The notes: generated by a model not told the origin, from the letters alone. A stretch of DNA of 64,000 nt from Tausonia pullulans (GCA_951802195.1 OX637637.1:62001-126000); one strand, 5' to 3'; shown: positions 1 to 11,778, counted from the stretch's first letter. Program-made: numbers and translations.

Positions 1-2111
1 GGCGAAGGCTGCTTGGACGTCCCGAAAGAAGGCGTCGGCGGGCCGCTGCCTCCTCCTCTTCCTCCTCCTCCACTGTTCATCGACTCGAATGTCGAGACCG
101 ACACCGATGTTGAAATGGGCGACGATGCCGACGACGGCCTCTGCTTCTCATCAGAAGATGGCGCTTCGTAGACGAACGACATCCCTCTCGTCGCATTGCT
201 ATACGTCACGGGCCGCGTCCGCATCGGCGTCGGCTTGGGCGAGTTGGGTTCCTCGCCGTTGTTATTGTGGAAGTCGCCGGTGTGGTGAACCGCCACTGCC
301 GACGACGAGCCATCGAGGATCCCGAGACCCAGTCCATCAACAGCGCTACCCCGTCGTGGAGGCGGAGGCTCGGTGCTGCTCGACGTCGCAGACGGTCCAG
401 GACCCCACTTGGCCCTCCTGTTTGCAACTGCTGCTTCAGCCTCGTCGCGATCGTACCGTCCTCCTCCTCCTGCAACGCCAGCCGCAGCTAGAACAGCAGC
501 CGCAGCCGCCGTCCCAGCGGCCGCGACGGCCTCGCCCAGACTCGACGCCGATGTCGAGTGCGGAAACACGGCTCCTGTCATCAACAGCATCGTTGCTCGC
601 CTGCTGTCTCCCTCCGAGGACCCAATCGTCCTCCGCGGATCCCACTCCCCCTCGCCGCCGCCGCCGCCGCCGCCTCCTCCTCCTCCCTCCCCGCCGACCA
701 CAGACGTCGGCAGCGGTGGCGGGCCACCTGCAGGGTGGTGATAGTTAGGATCCGGACTCGACCACGCGCTCCCCCCTGCTGCGACCCAGCGGGGCGTCGC
801 GAGCTCCTCGAGGCCGACGAGCCCGCGCCGGTCGATGGAGGAGGGGGAGGGGGGGTCTGGCGTCGAGGGGAAGGGGACGGCGGCACTGAGGGGAGTGGAG
901 TGGGGGCTTTTGGGCGAGGGAGAGAAGAAGCCGCGAGAGAGCGGAGTCAGTGGGCTATTTGTTTGCAAGGGAGGGTCGCGCTCATCTCGCGCTCGGGGCG
1001 AGAGGAGCGATCTAGATTTGGGGGCGGGTTGGGGAAACGTGCGTCGAAGTTCGAGGAGGAAGAACTGTCACAAGCTCTTGCCTGATGCATCCGGCTTGCG
1101 TCACGCTCGCCGCCCAGCCGGCCACAAAAGTTCCTGAGCCTTCAGAGGGGCGAGCGAGGGAGGAAGACCACGGACGAGCGCGCTCCCGCCCTGACGCGTC
1201 ACGTCGGAGCTGCACGACGCTGCCGGAGCGATCGGGTCCGCCCGCGCTTTCCCCCCCCCCCTCCCTCCTTCCCTTGGAGCGGCGCCATCGAGCAGCAGGA
1301 CGAGTAGAAGGAAAGACAGGAGAGCAAGAGAAGGCAGGCTGGTACGCACGAGAGGTCTGCTCCCTCTTTCGTCGTCTGAGCCCTCTGGGGCGTGGGCTGC
1401 TCCTGGTCCCGAGCGGGATCGAGCCCGAGCGCGTACGGCGGGCTCAACGGTCGCGGGAGAGAGGCCGCATGGTCCTGGCCTGAGGAGGGTCGGCCGGGGG
1501 CAGACGATGCTGGGTTGGGGCGGAAGGCCTGGAGCGAAAGCAAGGAGGAGAGTCCGGACGCAGAGGGGGAAGAAGGCGAAGAAGTTGTCGCGGTGGTGCC
1601 GGCAGTGGTGAAGCGCGACGAGGGAGCGGGGGCCGTGGCGGCGGCTGATGGGGAGGAGCCCGTAGGTGATGATGAGGTGGCCGCTGCGGGGCAGGACTGT
1701 TGAAGCATGTCAGACGACAGCCCTCTCGCGGGAGAGACAAGAAGAGGGAGGACGACAAGCGAGCGAGCGAGAGCTGGCCAGGCGGGGGAGAGAAAGAGTC
1801 GAATCGAGACGAACCTCGGTAGCGGCGCGTGTCTGATGGGCGCTCGGCCTCCTCGTGTGGGCGGCCGCCTCGCTCCTGGGTGAGAGCTCCAGCGCCTGAG
1901 GGACCGCCTTTCGACGGCCACTCATGCCGCTGATGCTGGATGCCGTGGTGGATGACAACAACGCTGCTGCTGCTGGCGAAGAGAGGTCGCGTCCCTGCGC
2001 CAAGGACGGAGGCGGCGGCTGGTCGCCGTCGCTCCGAGGGCTAGCGCCAGGCGCCATGCCCTCGAGCGGGGCCTGCTCGAGCAAGGGCGATGGGAACGCG
2101 TGGCCTGACAT
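1..2111 (-). CDS. Unrecognised Ser/Pro/Gly-rich protein, 3' end outside the window
   Basis: The product is not recognised. The start is taken at 2111 (MSGHAFPSP), giving an N-terminal exon to about 1808. An intron with donor GTTCGT and a CTGAC branch site follows, then a second exon from 1696. A third long open stretch starts near 1064 after an acceptor ending TGACAG and runs off the left edge. The third exon holds the most protein-like text: FFLLELRRTFPQP near its start, then a Ser/Pro-rich part with GFFSPSPKSP, then RRGLVGLEELATPRW, and later Gly- and Ala-rich repeats. The exon 2/3 junction is uncertain because the best donor (GTGCGT near 1347) is in a phase that does not fit the only usable acceptor. 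No domain or signal peptide is visible. A regulatory or scaffold protein is possible but is only a guess. Confidence 0.5.
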
Positions 2112-2866
2112 GGGTTGGATTTGGAAAGATCAGAGGAGAAGGGGGGATGAGGGAGGAGGGTGTCTCGACGAGAAGGGGGCGGGGGGGGGGGGAGGGGGGC
2201 CTCGGGTCGCTGTCGTCCGTCCGTCGCGCTCGCCTCTAGCTCGCTGCTCTCTGGTTCAGAGAGAGAGGGAAGCAGGCTCGGCGAGGAAGACGAGGCGAGG
2301 GGAAGTGTAAAGGTGAAGGCGGAGGTGGCAGGGGGGGTCCGGTCCGTCGGTCGGGGTTGGGATGAGGAGCGATGGTCAGGCGGCGGGCTGAGGACGGAGG
2401 GAGAAAGAACGGGCCCAGGGAGAGGGCGGCGAACGAGAGTCGGAGTAGTCGCGACGAGGACCGGGCGCGTCTCAAAGGGCAGAGGGGGGTGGGTGGGCCG
2501 TGGTCGGTGCAAGCTGGCGTCCTCGGCTAGGGGACAGGCCGTGGGGGTCCTCGAGGGAAGGCGATTGTCTCCCGCGTAAGGGTGTGACGGCCCTTGGATT
2601 AAAGCGGAAGAAGGGAGAAGAGGAAGGGGAAAGGGCGCGCGTCCGTTGGAGGTCGGGGCTTACGTGCATTCATTGGTGTCGTGACTGATTTTGGAGGTGC
2701 CCGGACCCGCGTCCTCCCTCCCTTTCTCAGCATCCACGAACGGACCCACAGGGTTCACCTGATTGCTCCCCGCCCCCCCGGCCGCCCTTGCCTTCTTCCT
2801 TGTCTGCAGACGGACCAAGCAGCATCACTCAAGAGAGAAAACAAATCTAACGAGCTATGCGCCGCA
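2112..2866. other. Intergenic, purine/pyrimidine-skewed flank
   Basis: This is the 5' flank of the leftmost gene (minus strand) and the 3' flank of the WW gene. Minus-strand CT-rich tracts fit a fungal promoter or leader. The open frames here are low-complexity and look like composition artefacts. I see no RNA gene. Confidence 0.4.
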
Positions 2867-4558
2867 TTAACAGCCTCCTCCTCCCCCGCCACAGTCGCCA
2901 CCGCCGCCACCGCCGCCACAGTCGCCGCCTGGGCGATCGACAGATTTCAGCATTCTCTCGCACAAGGCACTCTTATACGGTCCAGACTCACCGAATCCTC
3001 CACCATAGCCACCTCCTAGACAAAGAAAGGAAAGGTCAGCCAGCCATCTCTTCATCTCCTTCTCGACCAACGCTCACCCATCGCGCCACCCAGTAACATG
3101 CCCGCTCCAAGTCCTCCTAGACCACCCATCATCATGGGAGCCCCGAAGCCCGGACGGCCACCGTAACCGAACCCTCCGTATCCGCCATAGTTTCCGAAGC
3201 CGACTGGCGAACAAAGGAAGAGGGTCAGCTGCCTCCCCTTCTACAAGAGTCCAAGCCAACTAGACGTACACGCCGGACGTGAGTACACGCCCATCGGAGG
3301 AGCGTAGACGCGGCCCGTGTTGGGGTAGTAGCGTTGGACGTAAGGGTCATTCAGGCGCTGAAGGGCGAGGATCAAGGTTTCGTTCAACTACATGCAGATG
3401 GTAGAGACGACGTTAACTTACGGTCGTCTGGGCCTGCCGGAGCGCCGCCCTCCGCTGGAGGAAGAGCAGCTGCATTTGCTTCTGCCTGGCCTGAAGAACG
3501 TGCGATAGCGAAGTCGTCTCGTCAGCACGGCCGCCTCACTTGCCAGGGGGCCCGCTCGCTGGACTCGGGCTCACTCGCTCCTGGGCAATCTCCTTGCGCT
3601 TCTTCTCATCACGTTCCTTCTTCGTCGTGCCCGTGATCTTGTCCTGCCACCAGATAACCCGCGGTAAGTCAGTCATCGGGTTCGCCTGTAAAGGACCCCA
3701 GCCGAAGCGCACCTTGATCTTCGTCCCGAGTGAACGATTCTCATCCTCGTCCTTCTTCTGCTGATTGAGACGGGCAGAGTGGGCGACCTCGCTGTGACCA
3801 TCATCGTCTGCCAGACGGCGAGCCGCGGCGGCGTCCGAGTCGGGGATCGACTGGAGGTATTCGGGATCGTCGAAGGGGTGCTGTTTACGAGTAAATAGAG
3901 GGTTAGTCGAATGGAGGAGGTGAGTGGGAGAAAGGGTGAGGACTTGCATGCCAAGTGCTGCGAGAGGGCACGAGGAAGAGACAAGTATCAGTAGCGCAAC
4001 CCAAGAAGGGCAGAGAAATGATGACTGACGAGCGGGGAGGGCTAGCCCGAAGGTCGACGTAGAAGTGGTGGTCCTGAGTGCGGCGAAATGGGGGGTCAAT
4101 CAAGCGCTCGAGTGATTAAGATCGACGGTCTCCTCTTCCTCTCTCCACAGCATCCACCAACTACCCATCCGCCTACTTTCTCTTCCCCCTTCCCCGTTCC
4201 AAAGACCACCCAACGCACCTGATTCACATCAAACTGCCGAACCCACCCCTCTGGCAGCGGCCTCTCCTCATCCTCCATGCTCCTCCTTGACGCCTCATCC
4301 ATTCCGGGCACGTTTGGCACCTGGAGGTGCCGCGACGAGGGCTCCTCGTCGTCCGAAAGTTCAGTGTCTTCGTTGTAGTGCGCTAAGCGCGGGGGAAAGA
4401 GGACGGGTGAGCGAAGATGATCGGATACGGAAACTAGGAGAGGGGGATGGACAATTGTCCTGCGGGACTTGAGGGTGCTGCTGCTGATTCTGCTGGTTTT
4501 GTTGTTGCTGGTCTCCCGATGGGAGGCCGGGGTATGGAGGTGGCTCGTCGGATGGCAT
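2867..4558 (-). CDS. WW-domain protein with Gly/Cys-rich C-terminus
   Basis: About 330 residues in roughly ten exons. The start is at 4558 (MPSDEPPPYPGLPSG) and a Gln/Asn-rich segment follows. The WW domain is assembled from four exons: PLPEGWVRQFDVNQ (to 4219), DHHFYVDLRASPPRS (4030-4073), the 10-nt exon 3948-3957 giving STWH, and HPFDDPEYL (from 3880). Both tryptophans are present. After it come a charged helix (KITGTTKKERDEKKRKEIAQER), RQKQMQLLFLQRR, and a Gly/Tyr/Met-rich tail with GAPMMMGGLGG ending in DCGGGGGGC. WW domains bind proline-rich ligands; the partner is unknown. The intron before 3880 uses a GCAAGT donor (GC-AG). The domain call is secure, the role is not. The last exons (3' of 3200) are placed by splice consensus and are less certain. 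Confidence 0.8.
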
Positions 4559-6364
4559 GGTGGAAAGGTGGCCGTTGTTAGAGGGAAGACAGTCCCAGGA
4601 GATTCCTTCGTCCCGGCAGCCACGCGGGCTGGCGGCGAAGATGAACGGATGACCGGTGATGACGTCATATCTGGATCTGCCGACGCCCCGCATGGTCCTT
4701 TTCCACCATGTTACCTTATCTCATGTCGAGTTGTATCGCCTTCTCTTTCTCTCTTCCTTGGATGTTCGTGATCATGAACCACTGTGCGTTCCTGAAATGC
4801 TTCTCCTTCGAACTCCAGCTGATTCACCCCTGCGACCTCTGGCTCTGTCCCGTTCTCTGGACAATTTCAGGCTTCCTGAAAGATGCTGAGCGTACCAGGA
4901 ACGCAATCATCGGCTGCGACGCTGGCAAACCCAATCTAAATATTCATCGTAGAGCTCCAAGAGTTGTCCAAGCCAGTTGTCGCAACTCGGCATCGCATCC
5001 ATGCCGTCGCTCAGCACCGCCACGCCGAAGTCCCCCCCACCCCACCCCACCACACCCCCCTTGCATAGCTTTAGCCGTGTTTCCGGTTCCCTAACTCGAC
5101 TAGGACCTCGAGCAAGGGCGAGAAGGGCAGGAAGGAGCCGGAGGGGGGAGAGGAACGTCAATGTTCCGCCACTTCGAAACGAGCCGGACAGTGAATAATA
5201 ACGTATAGGTACATGCTCTCCTATCCAATTGAGGACTCTCTCCATCTTGATGAAGAATTTCTGTGGTTTGGCAGAGTGGCGTCCGATGCGTCAGTGACTG
5301 AGAGCAACACGCCACGCGCATTCTTTTTGCGGCGACTGATCATTCTTCTCAACAATCTTTGTTCGGTGGGCGGCTTCTACGCTCGTACAAACAAAGACAA
5401 GAGAGTTTCTATTAGCAAAGCGAGTGAATAAGCCTAGTTGAAGCCGGACGAACCTCCGGCTCCTTCAGTCAAATCTCCTCTTGTCGCTTGAGCCACTCAT
5501 TTTTCTTTTGGTAGTCTTTAGATTGGCCTCGTAACCAAGACAGCGGATCAATATTTGATACCTTTCCCGCTCAAACTGAGGGAGCATGGTCCGTGGTGGC
5601 GAGATAGGGTTGCAAAGGCTGGATGCGGCATGACTTCTACTTCGTCTCCTTATCGCGACCATTCGCATCGCGTTCCTCCTTCTTCAAGCCCTTGTGTTTG
5701 TTCTGGAGATGTCAGAAGAGAATAGATCTGCCAAGAGGATTCATCTCGACCTGGTTTATCGGTTGCTAAAGCGACCGCCACTGGTTCGTGTGCACCGGTC
5801 GTTTAACCAGGGGGAGTGAGTCTACTGCACAGACGTCGTCACCTCGGCGAGAGAAATGGGTAATAGAGTTCAGACGGACAACGGGCAATGTGGCCGGAGC
5901 AGAGGAGGAAAGTATTGCACGGTTCATCGGAAAGATCGGAAAGCCAGGCCGGGCATGCGCCCTCTTAGCCTTGCTTCGGCCCAAAGCCATGCCGCAGCAA
6001 CAAGATCGATAGATCCTCTTCCTCCGAGACGATTCAAGACGAGCTTGCCTGCCTTAAGATGAGATGTAGGAACCTTGCTTCAACACTTGACAGTCGTGTG
6101 GTTGCAGGGGCAAAGAGTACGCATGGCCCCCGTCTTCGTCGATGAGGCAACAGGTCGAAGTAGTTGTCGTCCTTCGCGTCTCGCCGACGCGCTCCTCTTC
6201 GGCACTCACCCGACCACGACCAGGTCACCGATAGCTGCTGTCGTCAGGGATCATCTCACAGCACCGATCTCGCGCAGAGTCTCAAGCGAGATTTCCGTCC
6301 GCCATACTCACCCTCTACGCGCCAACCCATCCAGCCCGCATCGACCTGTCTTCTCCTGTCCCAG
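4559..6364. other. Unresolved 1.8-kb interval with short coding-like pieces
   Basis: No complete gene could be built. On the minus strand some pieces look coding. One ends at 5469 and reads DPLSWLRGQSKDYQKKNEW then LKRQEEI. Another lies at about 5640-5710 after a good branch/acceptor and reads NKHKGLKKEERDANGRDKETK followed by a stop. A third at 4907-5245 contains LGQLLELYDEYLDWV. They could be exons of one or two small minus-strand genes with introns I cannot place. The right part (about 6030-6364) is the upstream region of the gene at 6365. Confidence 0.3.
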
Positions 6365-8003
6365 ATGGCGAAGTCTCTCTCCTCCCAGCTATCCCACCAA
6401 TTCGTTCAATCCCTCCGACTCCCCCTCGCTTCCTCGTCCCGATGTTACACCTCTCGGATGACTCCTCTGGCAGCGGGAGCTCCTCCTCTCCCTGCGTCCA
6501 AGCAGAGAACATCTCCTCTTCCGTCCACCAAGAAGGCTGCCTCTCTACCCTCCGCCTCGTCCTCCTCGACAAAGCCCCTCCCAGATCACTCCCCCTACAC
6601 AATTGACCAAGTCATTGCCCTCTCAAAAAATTACAAGCGCCTCCGAGGTATCACGGACCTCCACCGGCTCATTCCGGCGTTCCTTAAGCAAAAGGCGCGG
6701 GAACATGATGCCAAGGCGAAGACCTACAGGCGGTTCGCCGGCGCGGAGAGAAGTGAGGTGGTCATTGCTCCCTCCGATGGGGGAAGGCAGCACAAAGAGT
6801 TCTTTGGGGAGGGAGTTGCGGGTGTGCCAATCCTGAGGGTGAGCGATAGGCGGACATGTCTATTGACAAGCCAAACGCATCGAGTGAACGCTCGCTAATT
6901 TCTCGCTCATTTTGTTAGAGGTGGCCGATAGATTGGAAGGAGGAGAAACGTATTGCGATGGAGAGGCACGGGATGCTCAATCCACAACCTCGACCACCAC
7001 GGTCAAGTCTTGGGGATAAAAGCCTTCTCAAGTTGGCACTTGCGGAACAGCCACTTCACCTAAGGGTCCGTCCTTAGCTCTTCGCCGCCGTTCTCCATTT
7101 CACTTTCTAACACTCACATCTTCCTTCCTCAAGATTCTTACCCCCCGCTACCCAGCCACCAAGGCCCCCTCCGTGCCCTCCGTTTTCACCAGATCAGAGC
7201 CTCTCCCTCCCTGCCCCCTCCTCCACCCACGCCACATGCCCGCCTCCTTTCTCCCGCCTCCCTCCTCCCAACCCCTCTTCACACTCCACGCCTCTCCCCT
7301 TCCCCCTCCACCAACGTCACACCGCTTCCTCCCACGGGACGCGCCAAACCTCCACCGTCGAGCAGCCGAGACAACCCCATCCTACCTCGCTGAGCTGGAG
7401 AGCCTCCTCGCTAGACCAGGGACGGACGGCGCCGTCGCGCAGCGGGTCTGGGCGATGATGAACAGCCGGTTCGAACGCGTCGGGTTGATCCCGCTCCAGA
7501 GGGGCGCCAAGGCGCATCAGGGAGACGATCCATTCGAGCTTCCAGAAGCACCAGAAAGGGCAGCTGGACCATGGGAGCGCGTGGACCCCGTGACAGGGGA
7601 GGAGTACGGCATCTTGTGGGTTGCGTCCCGGGTGGGGATCAGGAGTGTTCATAAACTCGCGACGAGGAGGAGCAGATGTCGGCGCAAGCTGAGGGCCGCT
7701 CTGATGATGGCTGTCCTCGATGAGGATGCCCGAAAACGGCGTGAGGGTGGGGGAGATCGGTTCCTCTGGAGGAGTGAGTCTATTTGAGCCTGTAAGCGAG
7801 CGAACAACGGGGTCTGGCTGACTTTTGTGCGTACAGGTTGGAAGTTTGAACTCGCGCCCTCTCATGCGGTTTGGCTTACACCAATGGCGGTCTTAGTGGA
7901 GAAAATGCGGGCGGCGCTATGGAGCATAGGATCAAGGCAAAAAAAAATTGCCATTGGGGGATCCAACGAGGCGAAATGGTCAAAGGACAAGAGGAAGACA
8001 TGA
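6365..8003 (+). CDS. Mitochondrially targeted protein of unknown function
   Basis: Four exons (6365-6838, 6919-7065, 7134-7773, 7837-8003) join in frame to 475 residues. The start MAKSLSSQLSHQF opens a Ser/Arg/Leu-rich, acid-free presequence with RCYTSRM, typical of mitochondrial import. Later segments include YTIDQVIALSKNYKRLRGI, a Trp-rich stretch RRWPIDWKEEKRIAMERHG, PSYLAELESLLARPG, and a basic patch around KLATRRSRCRRKLRAAL near residue 400. That patch loosely recalls the Arg-rich motif of RNase P protein subunits or a mitochondrial ribosomal protein, but I cannot support either name. The stop lies in AAGACATGA at 8001-8003. The matrix location is inferred. The splice sites all fit and the total length is divisible by three. 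Confidence 0.7.
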
Positions 8004-8214
8004 CTGTCTTGTGCTGTTGAATATCGTTTCCATGAGAGGCGGCCGACGGCAAATCCACCCGCTGAAACTTTCAGGCCACCTCTTACGCTGGATCGGGAGA
8101 GTTCGGCATGTTCCCAGTATGGCACTGTATTCTACTGCGAAAGCTCTGGATCGAGAAAGGTGACAGAGATAAACCCCTTGTTTCGTATATAACTAACCAT
8201 TGAAAAATCCACAG
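8004..8214. other. 3' flank of the 6365 gene, entry to the repeat zone
   Basis: Short non-coding stretch between the stop of the mitochondrial protein gene and the first LINE-derived sequence. No feature is visible. Confidence 0.4.
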
Positions 8215-8515
8215 CTCAAAGTGCAACGGTGTAGGCAATGAGAGGAAGCGGAATCTCGTCATTGTCACGAACGACGAATTCCTTGAGCTTACTGTACCGT
8301 CGGCAGCGGAGAAGGCGCCAGAAGGTGACGAAGATGCAATGGAAGAGGGGGGACATGTTGCGGGGGCGAGGGTGTCGGACAGACGAGCGTCTGGAGGAAG
8401 GGAGAACGGGGGAAGACAAGTACTGTGGCAGCGGTCTAGACGGCGTGCACCACAGGACAGAGCTTTTCGAATAAGGGGCGAAGGGAGAAGCAATGGGAGA
8501 AGCTGAGTAAGGTTG
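8215..8515 (-). mobile_element. Old 5'-truncated LINE fragment (3' end only)
   Basis: The minus-strand translation RNMSPLFHCIFVTFWRLLRCRRYSK matches the end of the larger LINE at 8898-11366 (AAFLFHCIFVARTWRSVRRRRYSK) with many substitutions. Only the last roughly 70 codons and part of the 3' tail remain. It is a separate, more diverged insertion of the same family, lying in the same orientation just left of the younger copy. Confidence 0.7.
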
Positions 8516-8539
8516 TATTTTTTAAATCAAAGACATTAG

Positions 8540-8660
8540 TCATACGTAGAGGACGAGGTAATCCTATTAGAGACAGCGAGTCGCAGCTAGATAGAGGGAG
8601 AGCGAAAATGAAAGAAGAGGTGGAAGGAAAGCAAATGATGGCAATAGCTATGGGCCCATT
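8540..8660 (+). repeat. Short dispersed repeat R1, copy a
   Basis: Diverged copy of a roughly 145-bp repeat whose core contains ATACGTAGAGGACGAGGTAA, then a CAGCTAGATAGAG box and a purine-rich AAAGCAAA tail. It also occurs at about 8676, 11417, 13203 (inverted) and 56854. Confidence 0.75.
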
Positions 8661-8675
8661 TTGTATTTTTTATTT

Positions 8676-8820
8676 TTGTATTCAAGTCATGAGTTATACG
8701 TAGAGAACGAGGTAACCCTATGAGAGATGATGATTAGTAGCTAGATAGAAGGAAAGCGAAAATGAAAGTAGGGGTGGAAGGAAAGCAAAAGATGGTTATG
8801 GACATATGCCCATTAGAAAA
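8676..8820 (+). repeat. Short dispersed repeat R1, copy b, interrupted by the LINE
   Basis: Same repeat as copy a. It ends in CCCATTAGAAAA, where the LINE sequence begins. The uninterrupted form of this junction is seen at about 56990, where the repeat runs straight on into AAAATGACCATGG. Confidence 0.8.
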
Positions 8821-11363
8821 GGTAAGATATTAAGATGACCAGATACACCAAGCATTGGCTATGGACCAGCCATACTTCCCCACCCCAGACCTGCTTGTCA
8901 CCCAGGATCGATGTCGGCGCCGACCGCAGTTCCATCCATCTGGTCCCTACGAGCTATCCACCTCGTACTCGACTGCCAGTGTGTCTGCCGGATCGTAGAC
9001 GCGATCTTGCGGATTTCCTCGTCCGTGACAGGGTCGAGGGCTGCGATCTTGCTGTACCTCCGCCTCCGGACGGATCGCCATGTCCGGGCAACAAAGATGC
9101 AGTGGAAGAGGAAGGCCGCCCTCGGCGGCGACGGTGTCGGGCAGACAAGCGTCTGGAGGGAGGGAGGATGGGAGGGGGGTGAAGGAGAGGCACGCGCTGC
9201 CGCAGCCGCCCAGATAGCGCGCACGACGGGACACGGCTCGTCGAAGAGGTGGAAGAAGGACTCGACGGGGGCCATCAGGCACAGCGCACATCGCTTGGAC
9301 CTGTTGTGCGGCGTAGCGGTTCCGTCGGCGAGGAATGCCGCAGCAGTATGCTTTCCTGGGTGGAGACTGTACAGCGAGAAGCGGTGGGCCAAGTCGACGT
9401 CTTCGGGCGACGCTCGGGACACGGCCTTGAGCAGGCACCACTGACGCTTCCAGTCGACCTTGGTCAGCGCCGGAAAGTGGTCCTGCCAGCCCTTTGGGAT
9501 GATGAGGCCGCGGTTGGCTAGAGTACGACTGTGTGCGCCGTGGGGCTCACGAGGGGCGTTCAGCCGGCCGAGGTTTGTGTGGCTAGGAAGGAGACCCAGC
9601 CGCAACTGGCTATCTGTACCGAACGTAGACATCCAGTGGACAGTGTTCCTCCAGCGGTTTTGATTCCAGTAGCTCGTGTCAAAGCTGATTTCTTCGAACC
9701 ATGCCCGGAGGTAAGCCTGCCATCGTGCAGGGAGAGCTCTTCGGAGCATTGGGATGGCATTCCACCAGACGGCTGGGAAGAACCATTGACCTTCCACTGG
9801 GGAAAGGAATACGCCTAGCCAGCTGAAATTGGCGGGCCGAGGTCCTCTGATGAACTCTCCATCCCTGAAGATGGTGCGAGTCAGCATTCTATAGGCCCCT
9901 GGGTCAAGGCTCATGGTATGGATGATCCGCTTGCGAATACGGATCGATGCGGGAAGCTCCGGTTGGAAGAGCACATCGCCAGCCCACTGGGCGCGCGCTT
10001 TGATGAGCTGGAATCGGAGTGGCGTGAAGCCGAAGCCGCCGAGGTCTCGAGGGGTTTCCAGACGCTCCCTGCTGACGTCGTGGTGTTTCGATCGGTAGAG
10101 GGACTTGTAGGCCGTTGCCTCGAGGTCTGCCAGGATATCGTCTGGGCACGGCAGGAAGCGGTCCAGGTAGATGATCTTCGAGTAGATGTACTGGTTGATG
10201 ACGTTGCATCGCGCAAGGAGAGGGAGGTCGTGCAGCGGGATGCGCGCAAGTCGAGCCTTCAGTTTGCCGATGACATCTCGCCAGCAAGCAGGCACGTTGA
10301 CCGTGCGACCACATGGGACGCCGAGGAAGTCGAATGAAAGCGTTTGGACGCGCCAATCGTGGTACATCGTTGGCGCATCCGTCCGGCATGACCCTAGAGG
10401 ATACAGGAGTGATTTCTGGTAGTTCAGCTTGCTTGCTGCGGCTTTCTCGTACTCTCGGAGGGAGACCGTCGCCTCGTCGACCTCCGACCAGGTCCGACAA
10501 CGGATACTGAGATCGTCTGCAAAGAGGAGGACCTTCCGCTCATGTAGAGGGGGTGGATTGGCCGGTGGGAGGCGATGGCGGAGCATACATGCCAGCGGCT
10601 CCAGAAGGAGAGCAAAGATCGTCGGTGCCGCGGGATCGCCCTGGCGGACACCAGACCGGATGTCGATGGCTTGGCCCATCCATCCGTTGATCATGAGCCG
10701 AGCTGTCTGAGAGGTCATCGTTGAGGTGATCCACGCAGCGGCGCGCGGACCGAACCCCATGTGGCTGAGGCAGGGGCCAACAAAGTCGTGCGACACTCTG
10801 TCGTATGCCTTCTCAAAGTCGACTTGGGCGAGGACGCCAGGTAAAAGGTCTTCGTCGTCAATGGCGAGCTGGAGAGAGGAGATGTTGCGACCCGAGTCGC
10901 GGCCAGGGAGGAAGCCTGTCTGGTCCCCGTCGATGAGGGTGTCCACGACGGTGAGCAGGCGGCTGTTGATGGCAAGGGAGAAGATGCGAGCGTCAACGTT
11001 GATGAGCGAGATCGGACGGTAGTTGGCAATCTGGTCGCGATCTCCCTTCTTCTTGAAGATCAGATGGATATGGGCCTCGCGCTGTGAGGCGGATCGGAGG
11101 CCTGTCTCCGGGACGAGGTTCAGCAGGCTGAGGAGGACCGGGCCGACGACAGCCCATGTGGCCTGGTAGAACTCGACGGGGATCCCGTCGCTTCCTGGTG
11201 TCTTGTTACGGTTCGATCGGAACGTGGCCCGCCTGAGCTCGTCCAGTTCGAAGGGTTTCTCGAGGGTCCGACTCTGGGAGTTGTCGAGTGTGTTGGTGAC
11301 ATATCGGAGGACGTTGGCGTGCTCGGCAGCTGGCGACGTCTTGGTCTCATAGAGAGTTGTGTC
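8821..11363 (-). mobile_element. 5'-truncated non-LTR retrotransposon (LINE)
   Basis: A single open frame of 822 codons (8898-11366, minus) codes for a LINE reverse transcriptase. Visible RT motifs are NYRPISL (about residue 116), GFLPGRD (151), DFEKAYDRV (183), GVRQGDP (239) and FADD (282). A C-terminal zinc-binding segment (RCALCLMAPVE ... H ... C) is typical of the zf-RVT region. No apurinic endonuclease domain or ORF1 is present, so the 5' part is missing. The apparent Met comes from flanking DNA. CCATTAGAAAA flanks both ends (left about 8810-8820, right 11365-11375) and looks like a target-site duplication. The frame is open throughout, so the insertion is probably young. No poly(A) tail is obvious at the left (3') end. 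Confidence 0.85.
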
Positions 11364-11410
11364 CATTAGAAAAAATTAAAATGACCATGGTAGAGCGTTG
11401 AAAGGAGATG
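11364..11410 (+). repeat. Right target-site copy and displaced cassette flank
   Basis: Contains the second CCATTAGAAAA followed by AAAATGACCATGGTAGAGCG, which is contiguous with R1 at 56986-57034. This supports LINE insertion into a pre-existing cassette. Confidence 0.65.
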
Positions 11411-11416
11411 AATTTT

Positions 11417-11503
11417 TTTGTATTTAAGTCATGAGTTATACGTGGAGAACGAGGTAACCCTATGAGAGATAGCGAGTTGTAGCTAGATAGAGGGAGAGCG
11501 GAC
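11417..11503 (+). repeat. Short dispersed repeat R1, copy c (partial)
   Basis: Starts GTATTTAAGTCATGAG and carries the ACGAGGTAACCCTATGAGAG core and the GTAGCTAGATAGAGGGAGAG box, then diverges into a tandem repeat. It is absent from the matching place in the second cassette (about 57035), so it arrived there later. Confidence 0.7.
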
Positions 11504-11515
11504 ATGACCGAGCGC

Positions 11516-11702
11516 GAGAACGTCGGGCGAGGCGCCGTGGGAAGAGGGTTGGTCGAACCACTGGGGATGGTTGGCCGGACGGCGTGATGGGCGCCGTGGG
11601 AGGGGGGTTGGTCGAACCACCGGGGATGGTTGGCCGGACGGCGTGATGGGCGGGCGCCGTGAGAGGGGGGGGGGGGGTTTGGTCGAACCACCGGGATGGT
11701 TA
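11516..11702 (+). repeat. Tandem repeat, unit about 65 bp
   Basis: About 2.6 copies of a unit containing GGCGCCGTGGGA, GGTTGGTCGAACCACC and GGGATGGTTGGCCGGACGG. The unit includes the palindrome GGTTGGTCGAACCA-type arms. It sits only in the first tRNA cassette and is missing at the equivalent position in the second. Confidence 0.8.
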
Positions 11703-11778
11703 TTTCTTTTGGCTCATTTCGCATGAAGATAGTGATACTGCTTTGGGCGCTGCTGTCAGCTTCTGTCTTTGTGACACT

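Noticed and set aside
8911-10510. Several plus-strand ORFs opposite the LINE
   Set aside because: They are mirror frames of the GC-rich reverse transcriptase coding strand.
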